Shown in pieces: positions 1 through 8,025 of a stretch of DNA of 50,493 nt. A model generated the notes under the pieces. That model did no database searches, had not been told where the DNA came from, and was given only the letters and a program-made list of their open reading frames with translations. Source of the stretch: Bacteroidales bacterium (GTDB lineage Bacteria > Planctomycetota > Planctomycetia > Gemmatales > Gemmataceae); contig JAIXLE010000201.1 of the NCBI GenBank assembly GCA_026931725.1, positions 1 through 50,493 on the forward strand, read 5' to 3'. Every line of letters begins with the position of its first letter. Within the stretch, counting starts at the first letter, position 1. A program made the translations under genes and the position numbers.

Positions 1-777
1 CTGGCAGGGGTGGTCCCCACACTGAAAATGGCTCCAAATGGGCTGCGTCGCCCCGCGACGGAACTGCCGCACACTGAGCGTCTACAAGGGTACTGCACGC
101 GGGTTCTGCGTTCGGCATCCCGAGTGTGCTTGCGATTCCATCAGCCAGAATCGTTTACGCAATTGCTGCAATATTTGCTGGTCGATACAGCAGACCCGCT
201 CATGGCACGGCAAGCGATTCTGCAAGTCGGATCCGACTTTTTCCGTGCTGTCAGGAAGTTCGGATTGGTGCCGTCTTTTCATCCTGCGATTCGTCGACTC
301 TCGGAATCGGCCATGCTCGGTAGTCCCGAGTCCCTGTCCGCCGCGATGGGTTGGTTCGTCTTGGGGAACGATACGGTCGGCACGCATCTCCTGGATGCGG
401 CGCGCGAACGGTTGTTCGTCCTGGGGGTGCCGAAGCTCCGGGAACGCACCGCACTTGCCCTCCAGTACGCGGCGGCCCTGGGATACGCGCCCCAACCGAT
501 AGCCCTGGGCCGACTGGAAGAACTCATCTTGCGGCTCGATCCTCTCGAACCCCGTGGCGCAACCAACCGCTATTTCACCCTGCAACCTTTAATCCTGGTG
601 GATACTCTGGTAAATGCCGTCATCGGAGATGATCTCGAACTCGGGCCAGCCGTGCGCCGTTGGCTCGATGATGAAGAATTTCTGATTCGCCGCCGGATCA
701 CCCGCGATCTCACCGAACAACTGGCGGGAAATTCCCACGGGTCCGGGTTCTCACACGGCAAGGGAATTGTACCGTAA
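1..777 (+). CDS. Hypothetical protein, 5' end probably outside the window
   Basis: I do not recognise this gene. The frame is open from the first base of the window; the first possible start inside is a GTG at 10 (255 residues), so the N-terminus may be missing. The product is soluble-looking, rich in Leu, Ala and Arg, with helical stretches that could be HEAT-like repeats, but no motif is diagnostic. No signal peptide or membrane segment is visible. The stop codon (TAA, 775-777) shares its last base with the ATG of the downstream MoxR-type ATPase, so the two genes are almost certainly co-translated. A role as a partner or substrate adaptor of that ATPase is inference from this coupling only. 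Confidence 0.6.
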   Translation: MAGVVPTLKMAPNGLRRPATELPHTERLQGYCTRVLRSASRVCLRFHQPESFTQLLQYLLVDTADPLMARQAILQVGSDFFRAVRKFGLVPSFHPAIRRLSESAMLGSPESLSAAMGWFVLGNDTVGTHLLDAARERLFVLGVPKLRERTALALQYAAALGYAPQPIALGRLEELILRLDPLEPRGATNRYFTLQPLILVDTLVNAVIGDDLELGPAVRRWLDDEEFLIRRRITRDLTEQLAGNSHGSGFSHGKGIVP

Positions 778-1838
778 TGGGTATGGGTTCGTTCACTTCT
801 GGTGGGTTCGAGATGGTGGCACAGAAGCTCGATTCCGAGGAAATGTCGCTCGTGGAACTCCAGGCCGAAGCGGAGGTGATCCGCCGACGACTCCGCCTAT
901 TTACGGATTCCCTGAAGCGATTTTTCGTCAACAAGGATGAAATCCTGGACCTGATGACCGTGGCCGCCGTGGCTCAGGAACCGTTACTACTGGTCGGGCC
1001 ACCGGGGACGGCCAAATCCGATCTAGTCTTGAAATTCAAAGACGCACTCGGCCTATCCGAAGACGACTATTTTGAATATATGCTCACGCGATTCACCGAA
1101 CCGAGTGAGATCATCGGAGCCATCGACATCAAGGAACTCCGCGATGGCCGCTATGTCCGCAAGAAAGAAGGGAAGTTGCCGACTGCCCGACTGGTGTTCC
1201 TTGATGAAATTTTCAAATCCAACTCCGCGATTCTGAACATCCTGCTGACGATCATCAATGAACGCAAGTTCTACCAGGAGGGGAAGCCCGAGCCGGTGCC
1301 GTTAAAGGTGCTATTCGCCGCCACGAACGAAATCCCTGAACAGGGAGAACTGGCGGCTCTGAAAGATCGGTTCGTGCTGAAAGTCCAAAGCCGCCCCGTG
1401 CAGGACGATTATTTCCCAGAACTGATTGACTATGGTTTGCGTGCGGAAGCGTATCGCGGTTTGAATCAAAAACCGTGGGCCGAAGGACATGCCAACCTGG
1501 ATGACATCATCAAGGCGAATCGCTATTTGACACTTTTATTCGGTCGCCGCCAGATGGATAATCAAGGAAACGAACAGACTGACCGTGATCTATTCTTCCC
1601 CGCGGATGTTTTTCGAGAGTTTCAGCGTCTGGTCAAGACTCTGATTCGAGAAGATAAAATCTTCATCTCCGATCGCAAATTGGTGAAGCTGTACAAGTTA
1701 TTCCGCGTTCGGGCGTGGCTGTTTAGCGGGGGAACCGTCAGTCGGGATGATCTCCGCTTGCTGGCGTACCTGGGTGAGACACACCAGGAAATCGAACACC
1801 TGCGGGAGAAAGTGCCACTCCTGTTGGGTGCCGGGTAA
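777..1838 (+). CDS. MoxR-family AAA+ ATPase, RavA-like
   Basis: A AAA+ ATPase of the MoxR group, closest in layout to RavA-type proteins, which act as chaperone-like ATPases usually paired with a von Willebrand-A partner. Visible motifs are Walker A GPPGTAKS (about residues 74-81), Walker B LVFLDE (139-144), sensor 1 AATNE (181-185) and a likely arginine finger in LKDRF (195-199). The C-terminal third (about 250-353) is helical, as in the RavA lid. It is cytoplasmic, with no signal or membrane segment. The start ATG overlaps the stop of the upstream gene by one base; an in-frame ATG at 813, preceded by GGTGGG six bases upstream, is an alternative start. No VWA-domain gene follows; the next gene, lexA, is convergent. 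The substrate is unknown. Confidence 0.9.
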   Translation: MGMGSFTSGGFEMVAQKLDSEEMSLVELQAEAEVIRRRLRLFTDSLKRFFVNKDEILDLMTVAAVAQEPLLLVGPPGTAKSDLVLKFKDALGLSEDDYFEYMLTRFTEPSEIIGAIDIKELRDGRYVRKKEGKLPTARLVFLDEIFKSNSAILNILLTIINERKFYQEGKPEPVPLKVLFAATNEIPEQGELAALKDRFVLKVQSRPVQDDYFPELIDYGLRAEAYRGLNQKPWAEGHANLDDIIKANRYLTLLFGRRQMDNQGNEQTDRDLFFPADVFREFQRLVKTLIREDKIFISDRKLVKLYKLFRVRAWLFSGGTVSRDDLRLLAYLGETHQEIEHLREKVPLLLGAG

Positions 1839-1921
1839 TCGCGTGGCGGTTGCCAGACGCAGAGCCAGTGAGTGTGCGGGGTCCGTGGTCGTCCGTGACC
1901 GCACGAATGCCGCTGCGGGGA

Positions 1922-2560
1922 TTAACAGCGACGAATGACCCCGACCAGCACGCCGAGAACGCTGACAGTGTTCTGGCTGGGGTCAACAATGATCGGATCC
2001 ATCGTGCAGTTGCACGGTTCGAGCCGGATTTGGCCGTGCTTGTTGTAAAACTTCTTGAGCGTCATGGCCTGATCGATCATTGCCACGACTTTTTCCCCGT
2101 TATCGGCGTGTTCCTGTCGCTTGATGACCACATAGTCCCCATCGGCGATCTGGCTTTCGATCATGGACGTGCCGCGAACCTGGAGCGCGTAGAGGTTATC
2201 GGCTCCGAACAGGTCTTTGAGTTCGAGTCGGTCGTTCTGTTCCATCGCTTCGATGGCCGTGCCCGCGGCGACTTTGCCGAGTAGTGGCAAGCTGAATCCG
2301 CCAGCGGAGACACCGGGAATCGTGATGGCCCGCGCCCGACCACCGCGATTGTTGGTCTGCGATTTCTCGTCACGATGGATGAACCCCTTCTTTTGCAGGG
2401 CACGCAGATGGCACATCACCCCGTTTGGCGAGACGATTTCAAAGGCGTTGCCGATGTCGCGGATTGCAGGCGGGTAGCCATTTTCCTCGATGTAGTTACG
2501 GATGAACTCGAAGATTTGTTGTTGTTTCGGTGTCAAGGTCGTCATCGTGTCGCTGGGCAT
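1922..2560 (-). CDS. lexA: LexA repressor
   Basis: SOS-response repressor and self-cleaving S24-family serine protease, 212 residues. The N-terminal winged helix-turn-helix spans about residues 8-65 (TPKQQQIFEFI, then GYPPAIRDIGNAF and a recognition helix around SPNGVMCHLRALQKKGF). The predicted autocleavage bond is Ala99-Gly100 in KVAAGTA; the catalytic dyad is Ser132 (GTSMIE) and Lys169 (MTLKKF). Length matches the family. The start at 2560 is chosen because GGGAGG lies five bases upstream; an in-frame ATG at 2545 is the start many LexA proteins use. The gene is convergent with the MoxR ATPase and divergent from trpD. A palindrome upstream (2615-2626) may be its own operator. RecA-stimulated self-cleavage is known for the family and expected here. 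Confidence 0.95.
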   Translation of the reverse strand: MPSDTMTTLTPKQQQIFEFIRNYIEENGYPPAIRDIGNAFEIVSPNGVMCHLRALQKKGFIHRDEKSQTNNRGGRARAITIPGVSAGGFSLPLLGKVAAGTAIEAMEQNDRLELKDLFGADNLYALQVRGTSMIESQIADGDYVVIKRQEHADNGEKVVAMIDQAMTLKKFYNKHGQIRLEPCNCTMDPIIVDPSQNTVSVLGVLVGVIRRC

Positions 2561-2614
2561 GGGAACCTCCCGTAAAAACACAGTTGTTCATTGATGTATC
2601 TAGTTATATTCGAC

Positions 2615-2626
2615 ATGTGTACACGT
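2615..2626. promoter_or_regulatory. Candidate operator (possible LexA box) between lexA and trpD
   Basis: ATGTGTACACGT contains a perfect 8-bp palindrome, GTGTACAC (2617-2624), flanked by one further matching pair. It lies about 55 bases upstream of the chosen lexA start in the divergent lexA/trpD spacer, where an autoregulatory LexA box would be expected. It does not match the Escherichia coli or Gram-positive SOS boxes, so the assignment rests on position and symmetry only. Confidence 0.3.
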
Positions 2627-2714
2627 TGCAACGAGAGAAATTTGCCGATTTACCCGGTGGGGCGGTATTGATATAGGAGCGACATCGTTTTCTTCGTCAG
2701 CTTTGGGAGCAACC

Positions 2715-3764
2715 GTGGAATTACCCCGCCCGGCTTGGTTTACCGCGCTGTTTCAGAACCTCCTGGCCAAGCAGGATCTGGAATCCGGTCGCGTTACGGA
2801 AGCGTTCCGCGATTTGATTAGTGGCCGGGTCGAGGACACCTTGGCGGTCGCCTTTGTCACGGCGTTGCGGATGAAGGGTGAAACCGCGGAAGAGATCGCC
2901 GCGGCTGCATTGGCTTTGCGAGAGCAGATGATTCGTCTGGTTCCCGTATCCGGCCCCGTAGTCGATACTTGCGGCACGGGGGGTGACGAGAGCGGCACCT
3001 TCAACATTAGTACGGCAGCAGCTCTAGTCTGTGCCGGAGCGGGTTTGCCTGTGGTCAAGCATGGGAACCGAGCCGTCAGCAGTCGTTCCGGCAGTGCCGA
3101 TGTGCTGCGCGAACTGGGCGTGCCGATCGAGAGCGGCCCCGCTTGGGCGCAACTTTGCCTGGAGCGAATCGGGTTTGCGTTCTGCTTCGCTCCGCACTTC
3201 CATCAGGGCATGGCCCATGTGGCCAAGTTTCGGAGGCAATTGGGCGTTCGCACGATTTTCAATTTGTTGGGGCCGTTGTCGAATCCGGCATCGGCGGAGT
3301 ATCAGTTGCTAGGGGTGGGTAAGCCGGAATTACTCGACCCATTGGCGGGTGCCTTGGCACGATTGGGAGTCCATCGGGCCATTCTGGTCTGTAGTCGGGA
3401 TGGTCTGGATGAGGTGAGTTTATCGGCCCCGAGCCAGATTCGGGTGGTGGAAGGTGAAGAATTCCGTGCGGAAGAGTGGGACCATACGACATTTGGCTTG
3501 CCGGAAGTGCCGCTCACTGCGGTGCGGGCGGAAAGCCCGGCAGACAGTGCGCGCATCATTCGAGAAGTTCTGTCAGGAAAAACGATTCCGGCTCGCGCGC
3601 TGGTTCTCATCAACGCGGCGGCGACTTTGCTGACCGCGGGAAAGGTGGATTCTCTGCAACAGGGAATCGAACAGGCCCGGCAATCCGTGGATAGTGGCCG
3701 GGCCGAAGGGGTTCTGGATCAACTCATTCACAGCGGAGCGGGCGAAGTTCACACGCCGAAGTAA
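2715..3764 (+). CDS. trpD: Anthranilate phosphoribosyltransferase
   Basis: Transfers phosphoribose from PRPP to anthranilate, the second step of tryptophan biosynthesis after chorismate; cytoplasmic. The signature is complete: the pyrophosphate-binding loop CGTGGDESGTFNIST (about residues 86-100), KHGNRAVSSRSGSAD (115-129) and the conserved RTIFNLLGPLSNPA stretch. Length (349 residues) is normal for TrpD. The start is GTG at 2715, with GGGAG five bases upstream; a TTG at 2703 is also in frame but has no good ribosome-binding site. No other trp genes are adjacent, so the pathway is dispersed here. The 3' end overlaps the convergent sigma-factor gene by 16 bases (3749-3764). Confidence 0.95.
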   Translation: MELPRPAWFTALFQNLLAKQDLESGRVTEAFRDLISGRVEDTLAVAFVTALRMKGETAEEIAAAALALREQMIRLVPVSGPVVDTCGTGGDESGTFNISTAAALVCAGAGLPVVKHGNRAVSSRSGSADVLRELGVPIESGPAWAQLCLERIGFAFCFAPHFHQGMAHVAKFRRQLGVRTIFNLLGPLSNPASAEYQLLGVGKPELLDPLAGALARLGVHRAILVCSRDGLDEVSLSAPSQIRVVEGEEFRAEEWDHTTFGLPEVPLTAVRAESPADSARIIREVLSGKTIPARALVLINAAATLLTAGKVDSLQQGIEQARQSVDSGRAEGVLDQLIHSGAGEVHTPK

Positions 3765-4387
3765 CTCCGCAACTTGCGAATGGCCTTGTACTTCTCGTCG
3801 CTGACTCGTTCCGCGGTCGAGTTGAGTTCCGTAGCGATTTCCTGAACGGCCCAGCCATCGGCGCTGAGTTCCACGATCCGCTGTTGTCGGGGGCTGAGAA
3901 CCCGCTCGGAAGCCTGTTCGACGGCTTCCCGCTGTTCTTGAAGGCCATATTGTTGGCTGGCTCGGCTATCGCGGATCTCCGGGATGAGGGGTTGCAGTTT
4001 GCGGGCACGTTGACTGCGTTTCTTCGTCGCATCAATGGCTCGAAACAGTTCCCGTCGATTGGGGGAATCCTCGTCATCGGAACGGAGCATGATCGACCAG
4101 TTGCCGATCGGAACCCGTTCCAGAAGTCGGGTGAGGACTTGTTGGGTGCAGTCTTCCCATTGGTCAAACGGCACGCGGGCATTGCGCCAGCACGCCTGGC
4201 AGTAGCGGGTGAGTTCGTCGAGGACGACTGGGGGAAGTTCCTGCTCCGTGGCCATGCGGGTTGTGCGTGTCGCGGCGGCGGCGGCCGAGGCCGTTTTGTT
4301 CCCCCCAGCGGTCAACGCGGTGCCCAACACAACAGCCACCATCAACGACCGAGAATTGGCCGCGGATGTGGGAATCAACGAGCGCAT
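3749..4387 (-). CDS. Sigma-70 family (ECF-like) sigma factor with hydrophobic N-terminal extension
   Basis: A 212-residue protein with two sigma-like parts. WEDCTQQVLTRLLERV (about 77-92) and RRELFRAIDATKKRSQRARK (111-130) resemble regions 2.1-2.4. LSPRQQRIVELSADGWAVQEIATELN (164-189) is a region-4 helix-turn-helix. Ahead of these is an odd N-terminus: charged residues, a hydrophobic run LMVAVVLGTALTAGG (15-29), then an Ala-rich stretch around ASAAAAA, which together look like a signal peptide or single membrane anchor. The start at 4387 is supported by GGAGAGG four bases upstream; an internal ATG at residue 45 (MATEQE) would remove the extension but has no ribosome-binding site. No anti-sigma gene is adjacent. 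Being a sigma factor is well supported; membrane association is inference. Confidence 0.8.
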   Translation of the reverse strand: MRSLIPTSAANSRSLMVAVVLGTALTAGGNKTASAAAAATRTTRMATEQELPPVVLDELTRYCQACWRNARVPFDQWEDCTQQVLTRLLERVPIGNWSIMLRSDDEDSPNRRELFRAIDATKKRSQRARKLQPLIPEIRDSRASQQYGLQEQREAVEQASERVLSPRQQRIVELSADGWAVQEIATELNSTAERVSDEKYKAIRKLRSYFGV

Positions 4388-4754
4388 AAAACCTCTCCAC
4401 CAAATCACAGTCTACATGCTCGATTATAGCGGACGGCGAAGTGTACCGATCTCGCAAAATTTTTTCACGCCTCCATGCGGTCCTCAAATATCTGGTTCAC
4501 CCTCGCACTCTCCCATTGTGTGATGCCTTCCGTGCCTAACAGAGATACGGAGAATCGATCTGTTCCACCGGGTTCCTCTGATCGCGGTGGCAGCGAATCC
4601 GCACAGACAGTTGTTGAGTATCCATTAGGTTTTTCCTGTCCGAGATGGCTTCCTGCGGACAGTTTGTTATGACTTCGTACAACGGGTGTGTATCCGACTG
4701 CCGGGCCTGTTCCAGAACCGGCTTCTTCCTAAATTCCCGGCAACATGGCGGCCA
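4388..4754. other. Intergenic region with one dyad
   Basis: No convincing gene; the short open frames here lack ribosome-binding sites. The region should carry the promoters of the leftward sigma gene and the rightward MoxR/DUF58 pair. The one visible structure is an inverted repeat, CTGTCCG (4636-4642) and CGGACAG (4656-4662) with a 13-base spacer, about 90 bases before the MoxR start. It could be an operator or a weak hairpin. Confidence 0.4.
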
Positions 4755-5756
4755 ATGAGCCACTTGCCGAACGTGAGTCCGAGTCTTCCCTTGACCCGAA
4801 CACCCACCCCACCCCAAAATTCAACAGAAATCCAGACCGTCTTATTGCGATTGCGTGAGAATATCGCAAGTGTATTCCTCGGAAAACCCGACGTGATTCG
4901 GTTGGCCGTGATTGCCCTCGTCGCGGATGGACACCTCCTGCTGGAAGATGTCCCCGGTGTCGGCAAGACACTCCTCGGGAAGGCGATTGCCAAAAGCCTC
5001 GGGTGTGGCTTTCAACGTATCCAGTTCACGCCCGATCTCTTGCCGGGCGACCTCACCGGCACCAGCGTCTTTCAGCAGGATCGGGGGACGTTCACTTTTC
5101 AACCGGGTCCGGTCTTTACCCAGGTGTTGTTGGCCGATGAAATCAATCGCGCCACACTGCGCACCCAGTCCGCGTTGCTCGAAGCCATGAGCGAACGACA
5201 GGTCACAGTCGATGGCGTGACCCGGCCACTCGGCCCACCGTACCTGGTGCTGGCCACACAGAACCCCTATGAATTTGAAGGCACCTATCCGTTGCCGGAA
5301 AGCCAGCTGGATCGGTTTCTTCTGCGTGTGAAAGTGGGTTATCCGAACCGGGCGGCCGAGCGGGCGATTCTGACGCAGCACCGTGTGGGAGAGCCGATTG
5401 ACCAACTGGCCTCCGTGCTGACACCTGAGGATGTGCTGGCTGTTCAGGCGGCGGCTCGGGCGGTGCGGGTCGAAGAATCGCTCACGGATTATCTGTTGGC
5501 GATTGTCGAAGCCAGCCGTCAACATCCGCAGATTGTTTTGGGAGCCAGCACCCGTGCCGCGTTAGCCTATTACCGGGCTGCACAGGCGGCCGCACTCACC
5601 GATGGCCGCGACTATGTGACACCCGATGATGTCAAGGCCTTGGCTCATCCCGTGCTGACACACCGTCTCATCACGCGGGGTTGGGATCAAGGGCAACACC
5701 ACGACGCGGATACCTTGGTGGATGACATTCTGCACAAAGTTCCTGCGCTCGTGTGA
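4755..5756 (+). CDS. MoxR-family AAA+ ATPase
   Basis: A canonical MoxR ATPase, 333 residues from the ATG at 4755 (MSHLPNV). Walker A is EDVPGVGKT (64-72), Walker B VLLADEINR (124-132), sensor 1 ATQNP (167-171), and the arginine-finger region LPESQLDRF (180-188). The C-terminal lid carries the usual VTPDDVKALAHPVLTHRL segment. MoxR proteins act as cytoplasmic ATP-dependent chaperones that assemble or activate partner complexes, typically with DUF58 and VWA proteins. The next gene, 24 bases downstream, is a DUF58 protein, which fits. The frame extends upstream to an ATG at 4686, but those extra residues are unlike family members, so the shorter start is preferred. It is distinct from the RavA-like ATPase at 777. 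Confidence 0.93.
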   Translation: MSHLPNVSPSLPLTRTPTPPQNSTEIQTVLLRLRENIASVFLGKPDVIRLAVIALVADGHLLLEDVPGVGKTLLGKAIAKSLGCGFQRIQFTPDLLPGDLTGTSVFQQDRGTFTFQPGPVFTQVLLADEINRATLRTQSALLEAMSERQVTVDGVTRPLGPPYLVLATQNPYEFEGTYPLPESQLDRFLLRVKVGYPNRAAERAILTQHRVGEPIDQLASVLTPEDVLAVQAAARAVRVEESLTDYLLAIVEASRQHPQIVLGASTRAALAYYRAAQAAALTDGRDYVTPDDVKALAHPVLTHRLITRGWDQGQHHDADTLVDDILHKVPALV

Positions 5757-5780
5757 TCTCCCCCCTACTGGGGTTCGCGG

Positions 5781-6929
5781 ATGAAATCCACTCACACAAA
5801 ATCGACGCTTATCATCACACGCTATGCGGTGGTTTGGCTCAGCGTCTCGCTTGTTCTCGTGATTATCGGTTGGTTCAAAGTCATCAATCTGTTGCTGCTG
5901 ATCGGGTATGTAATGTTGGCCCTGTTGGCATGGAATAGCCTACTGGCTTGGCGGGGCATCCGCGCGATGGCACTCCACCGCCAACCTCTCCTGGCCGGGT
6001 TTGGGCATCAGCGTTTGCCGATCACCGTGGAACTGGATCATGTGGGAACGGCACTCACCACCGTGACCGTCGTGGCGAAACTGCTGGACCAATCGCTACG
6101 CTGGTTCGTTACGGAGTTCCCACTGGGGGGGCATCATGTTCTCACGAACACCATTGCGACACCCGGACGCGGGGTTTACCTTCTGCCACCCTTGCAAGGG
6201 GAATGTGATTACCCGTTTGGTCTGATCCGCTGGACACGCGATTTCGGTACGTCGGAAGAACTCGTGATTTTACCCCGCGTTGGCCAGGTGCATCTTGCGG
6301 ATTTTCGGCACTGGTTAGCCCGTGGCGATGGCGAAGATGCGATTCGGCGACCGTCACGGCGTTTGTCCCTGGGTTCCGGTGAAGTGCGTGGGGTCCGCCC
6401 GTATCGTGCGGGTGACAGTTTGCGGGATGTTCACTGGAAATCCACCGCTCGCCGGGGTGCGATTGTCGTGCGGGAGTACGATCAGTACGAAAGTGCGCAT
6501 CTCGTCGTGATCGTGGATCCGAGTGTGAATCCCGCGATTTCTGAAGCCGAATCCGCGCTAGCATTTGAACATATGCTGGAACTGGCCATGAGCATCGGCT
6601 GGGCCTGGGCACTGGGAGAGGAAAGTAACGAAATCACCCTGATCGTTCCGGGTGGTACACAACCCTGGCAAACTGGTCCCGCCAATCGTGCGTTTGTCCG
6701 ACAAGCCTTCGCGGCACTGGCTCGCCTGCAACCCCAACCGGAACGCGCAACGTGCCCAGTGGAACGACTGCGGCGGCTACGCGGTTCGCGCCTCGTGATC
6801 TCCACGCAACCGAATGGCGGCCCACTCGCGGAAGAACTCCGCCAAGCGGGCCTCGCCTTCCGCGGTTGGCAGGCAGGCTGTCACCCGCATTGGTATTCTC
6901 CGCCGCACGCGGATTCCGAAATGGGTTGA
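5781..6929 (+). CDS. DUF58 domain-containing membrane protein
   Basis: The partner of the upstream MoxR ATPase. It has two N-terminal membrane segments (about residues 14-34 and 36-55), a beta-rich middle part, and the DUF58 core with the diagnostic stretch GSGEVRGVRPYRAGD followed by DVHWKSTARRG and VVREYDQ (about 205-235). The following part resembles a VWA fold with an Asp-containing strand (VVIVDPS). The length of 382 residues is normal. The function of DUF58 is not settled; these proteins are often encoded with MoxR, VWA and transglutaminase genes and are thought to act at the cell envelope. The gene ends 17 bases before the convergent BON-domain gene. Confidence 0.92.
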   Translation: MKSTHTKSTLIITRYAVVWLSVSLVLVIIGWFKVINLLLLIGYVMLALLAWNSLLAWRGIRAMALHRQPLLAGFGHQRLPITVELDHVGTALTTVTVVAKLLDQSLRWFVTEFPLGGHHVLTNTIATPGRGVYLLPPLQGECDYPFGLIRWTRDFGTSEELVILPRVGQVHLADFRHWLARGDGEDAIRRPSRRLSLGSGEVRGVRPYRAGDSLRDVHWKSTARRGAIVVREYDQYESAHLVVIVDPSVNPAISEAESALAFEHMLELAMSIGWAWALGEESNEITLIVPGGTQPWQTGPANRAFVRQAFAALARLQPQPERATCPVERLRRLRGSRLVISTQPNGGPLAEELRQAGLAFRGWQAGCHPHWYSPPHADSEMG

Positions 6930-6946
6930 ATCCTTCATTCCGCGAA

Positions 6947-7825
6947 TTATCGTACCGTGAGTTCATTCCGCACGGAGGAAACGCCGGGGGTCATGCGGAC
7001 CATCCCCTCTATGAGTCGGGCTTCGTCACTGTCCGAGACGGTGCCTTGCAAAATGACCTGTTTCCCTTCCGCTAACACCCGTACCTGCCCGGCATTGGTC
7101 AGAAACGGTGTGCGGGCGAGCATCGCTTGCAGATTCGCCTGCATCACCGCTGAGGGGGGCGTGGGTGGTGCCGGAAACTTCAAGACCGCCTGATAGGCAA
7201 TTGGCCGCTGCAACGGAATGACAACACCGCTACTCCGATTCGTGCCCTGCGACCGGCCCGCTGTGCCGGAAGTGCCGCCGATGCCGCCGAACCCGGTTGG
7301 CCCGCCGGTGCGACCGGCCCCACCGTTTCCCCCGAACCCGCCTGCGGCGGTGCCTCCTAACCCCACCGTACCGCCGAGTGTCGTGGTGCCGCCGCGCGCT
7401 GCGGTCGTGGTGCCGCCAAAACCGCCCGTGGCACCCGTGGTCGTGGTTCCTCGCGCGCCGCCAGCCGTGCCGGTGCTGTTATAAAGAGGGACTCCGAACC
7501 CTCCCGGCGCATCGGTGAGTTGCGACCCAGAACGCCCTTGATAGTACGGGTTGGCAAACGTGGGGCCGAGGAAATTCGACGCATTGACTCCGCTCGTCGT
7601 CGTCTGCGTGGTGGAGGGAGCCGAGATGATCGCCGTGGTCATCGTGGCCAGTGAGGTGTTCGAGTTGTTTCCCGCTCCCCCTGCGGTTCCGCCGGTTGTT
7701 CCCCCCGCGGTTCCGCCAGTTGTTCCTCCCGCGGTCCCGCCGGTTGTCTGCGCCGTGAGTGGGCCGCTCAACCCCGTGGCCACGACGAAAATCCAGATGA
7801 CTCGACACAAGAGAAACTTCTTCAT
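6947..7825 (-). CDS. Exported Gly/Thr-rich protein with C-terminal BON domain
   Basis: The N-terminus (MKKFLLCRVIWIFVV, ending near LTAQ, about residue 26) is a clear signal peptide. Residues 27-50 are a TTGGTAGG repeat; a long Gly/Thr/Ala-rich, probably disordered region follows to about 200. The last 70 residues fit a BON domain (VRVLAEGKQVILQGTV, then a short helix and GVSSVRNELTV). BON domains bind phospholipid or act as periplasmic adaptor folds. The start at 7825 has GAGG about nine bases upstream. It is convergent with DUF58 and divergent from the EF-hand gene. Its role is unknown; an envelope location is well supported. Confidence 0.85.
   Translation of the reverse strand: MKKFLLCRVIWIFVVATGLSGPLTAQTTGGTAGGTTGGTAGGTTGGTAGGAGNNSNTSLATMTTAIISAPSTTQTTTSGVNASNFLGPTFANPYYQGRSGSQLTDAPGGFGVPLYNSTGTAGGARGTTTTGATGGFGGTTTAARGGTTTLGGTVGLGGTAAGGFGGNGGAGRTGGPTGFGGIGGTSGTAGRSQGTNRSSGVVIPLQRPIAYQAVLKFPAPPTPPSAVMQANLQAMLARTPFLTNAGQVRVLAEGKQVILQGTVSDSDEARLIEGMVRMTPGVSSVRNELTVR
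7683..7754 (-). repeat. 24-bp tandem repeat, three copies, inside the BON-domain gene
   Basis: Three near-identical 24-base units (7683-7706, 7707-7730, 7731-7754), the last one diverging at its end, encode the eight-residue repeat TTGGTAGG just after the signal peptide. Copy number could vary between strains. Confidence 0.85.
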
Positions 7826-8025
7826 GGCGCTGCCTCACGACTGGCATTCCAACCGGACCGCATCCGCAATGGGAGGGATCGTATCGACTGTATCGGAATC
7901 GCGGTGAGGAAATCTCCAGAAAATCTCAAAAATGGATCGAGATGTAACAACCCCGCGTGATGGTGTGTTATCCGATAGAGGATCGCGTTAAAATACGGAA
8001 ATGCACACGCTGGGGAGGAGCAAGC

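Noticed and set aside
7683-7754. CRISPR-like array
   Set aside because: The units are contiguous 24-base copies in a coding frame with no spacers; they encode a Gly/Thr repeat.
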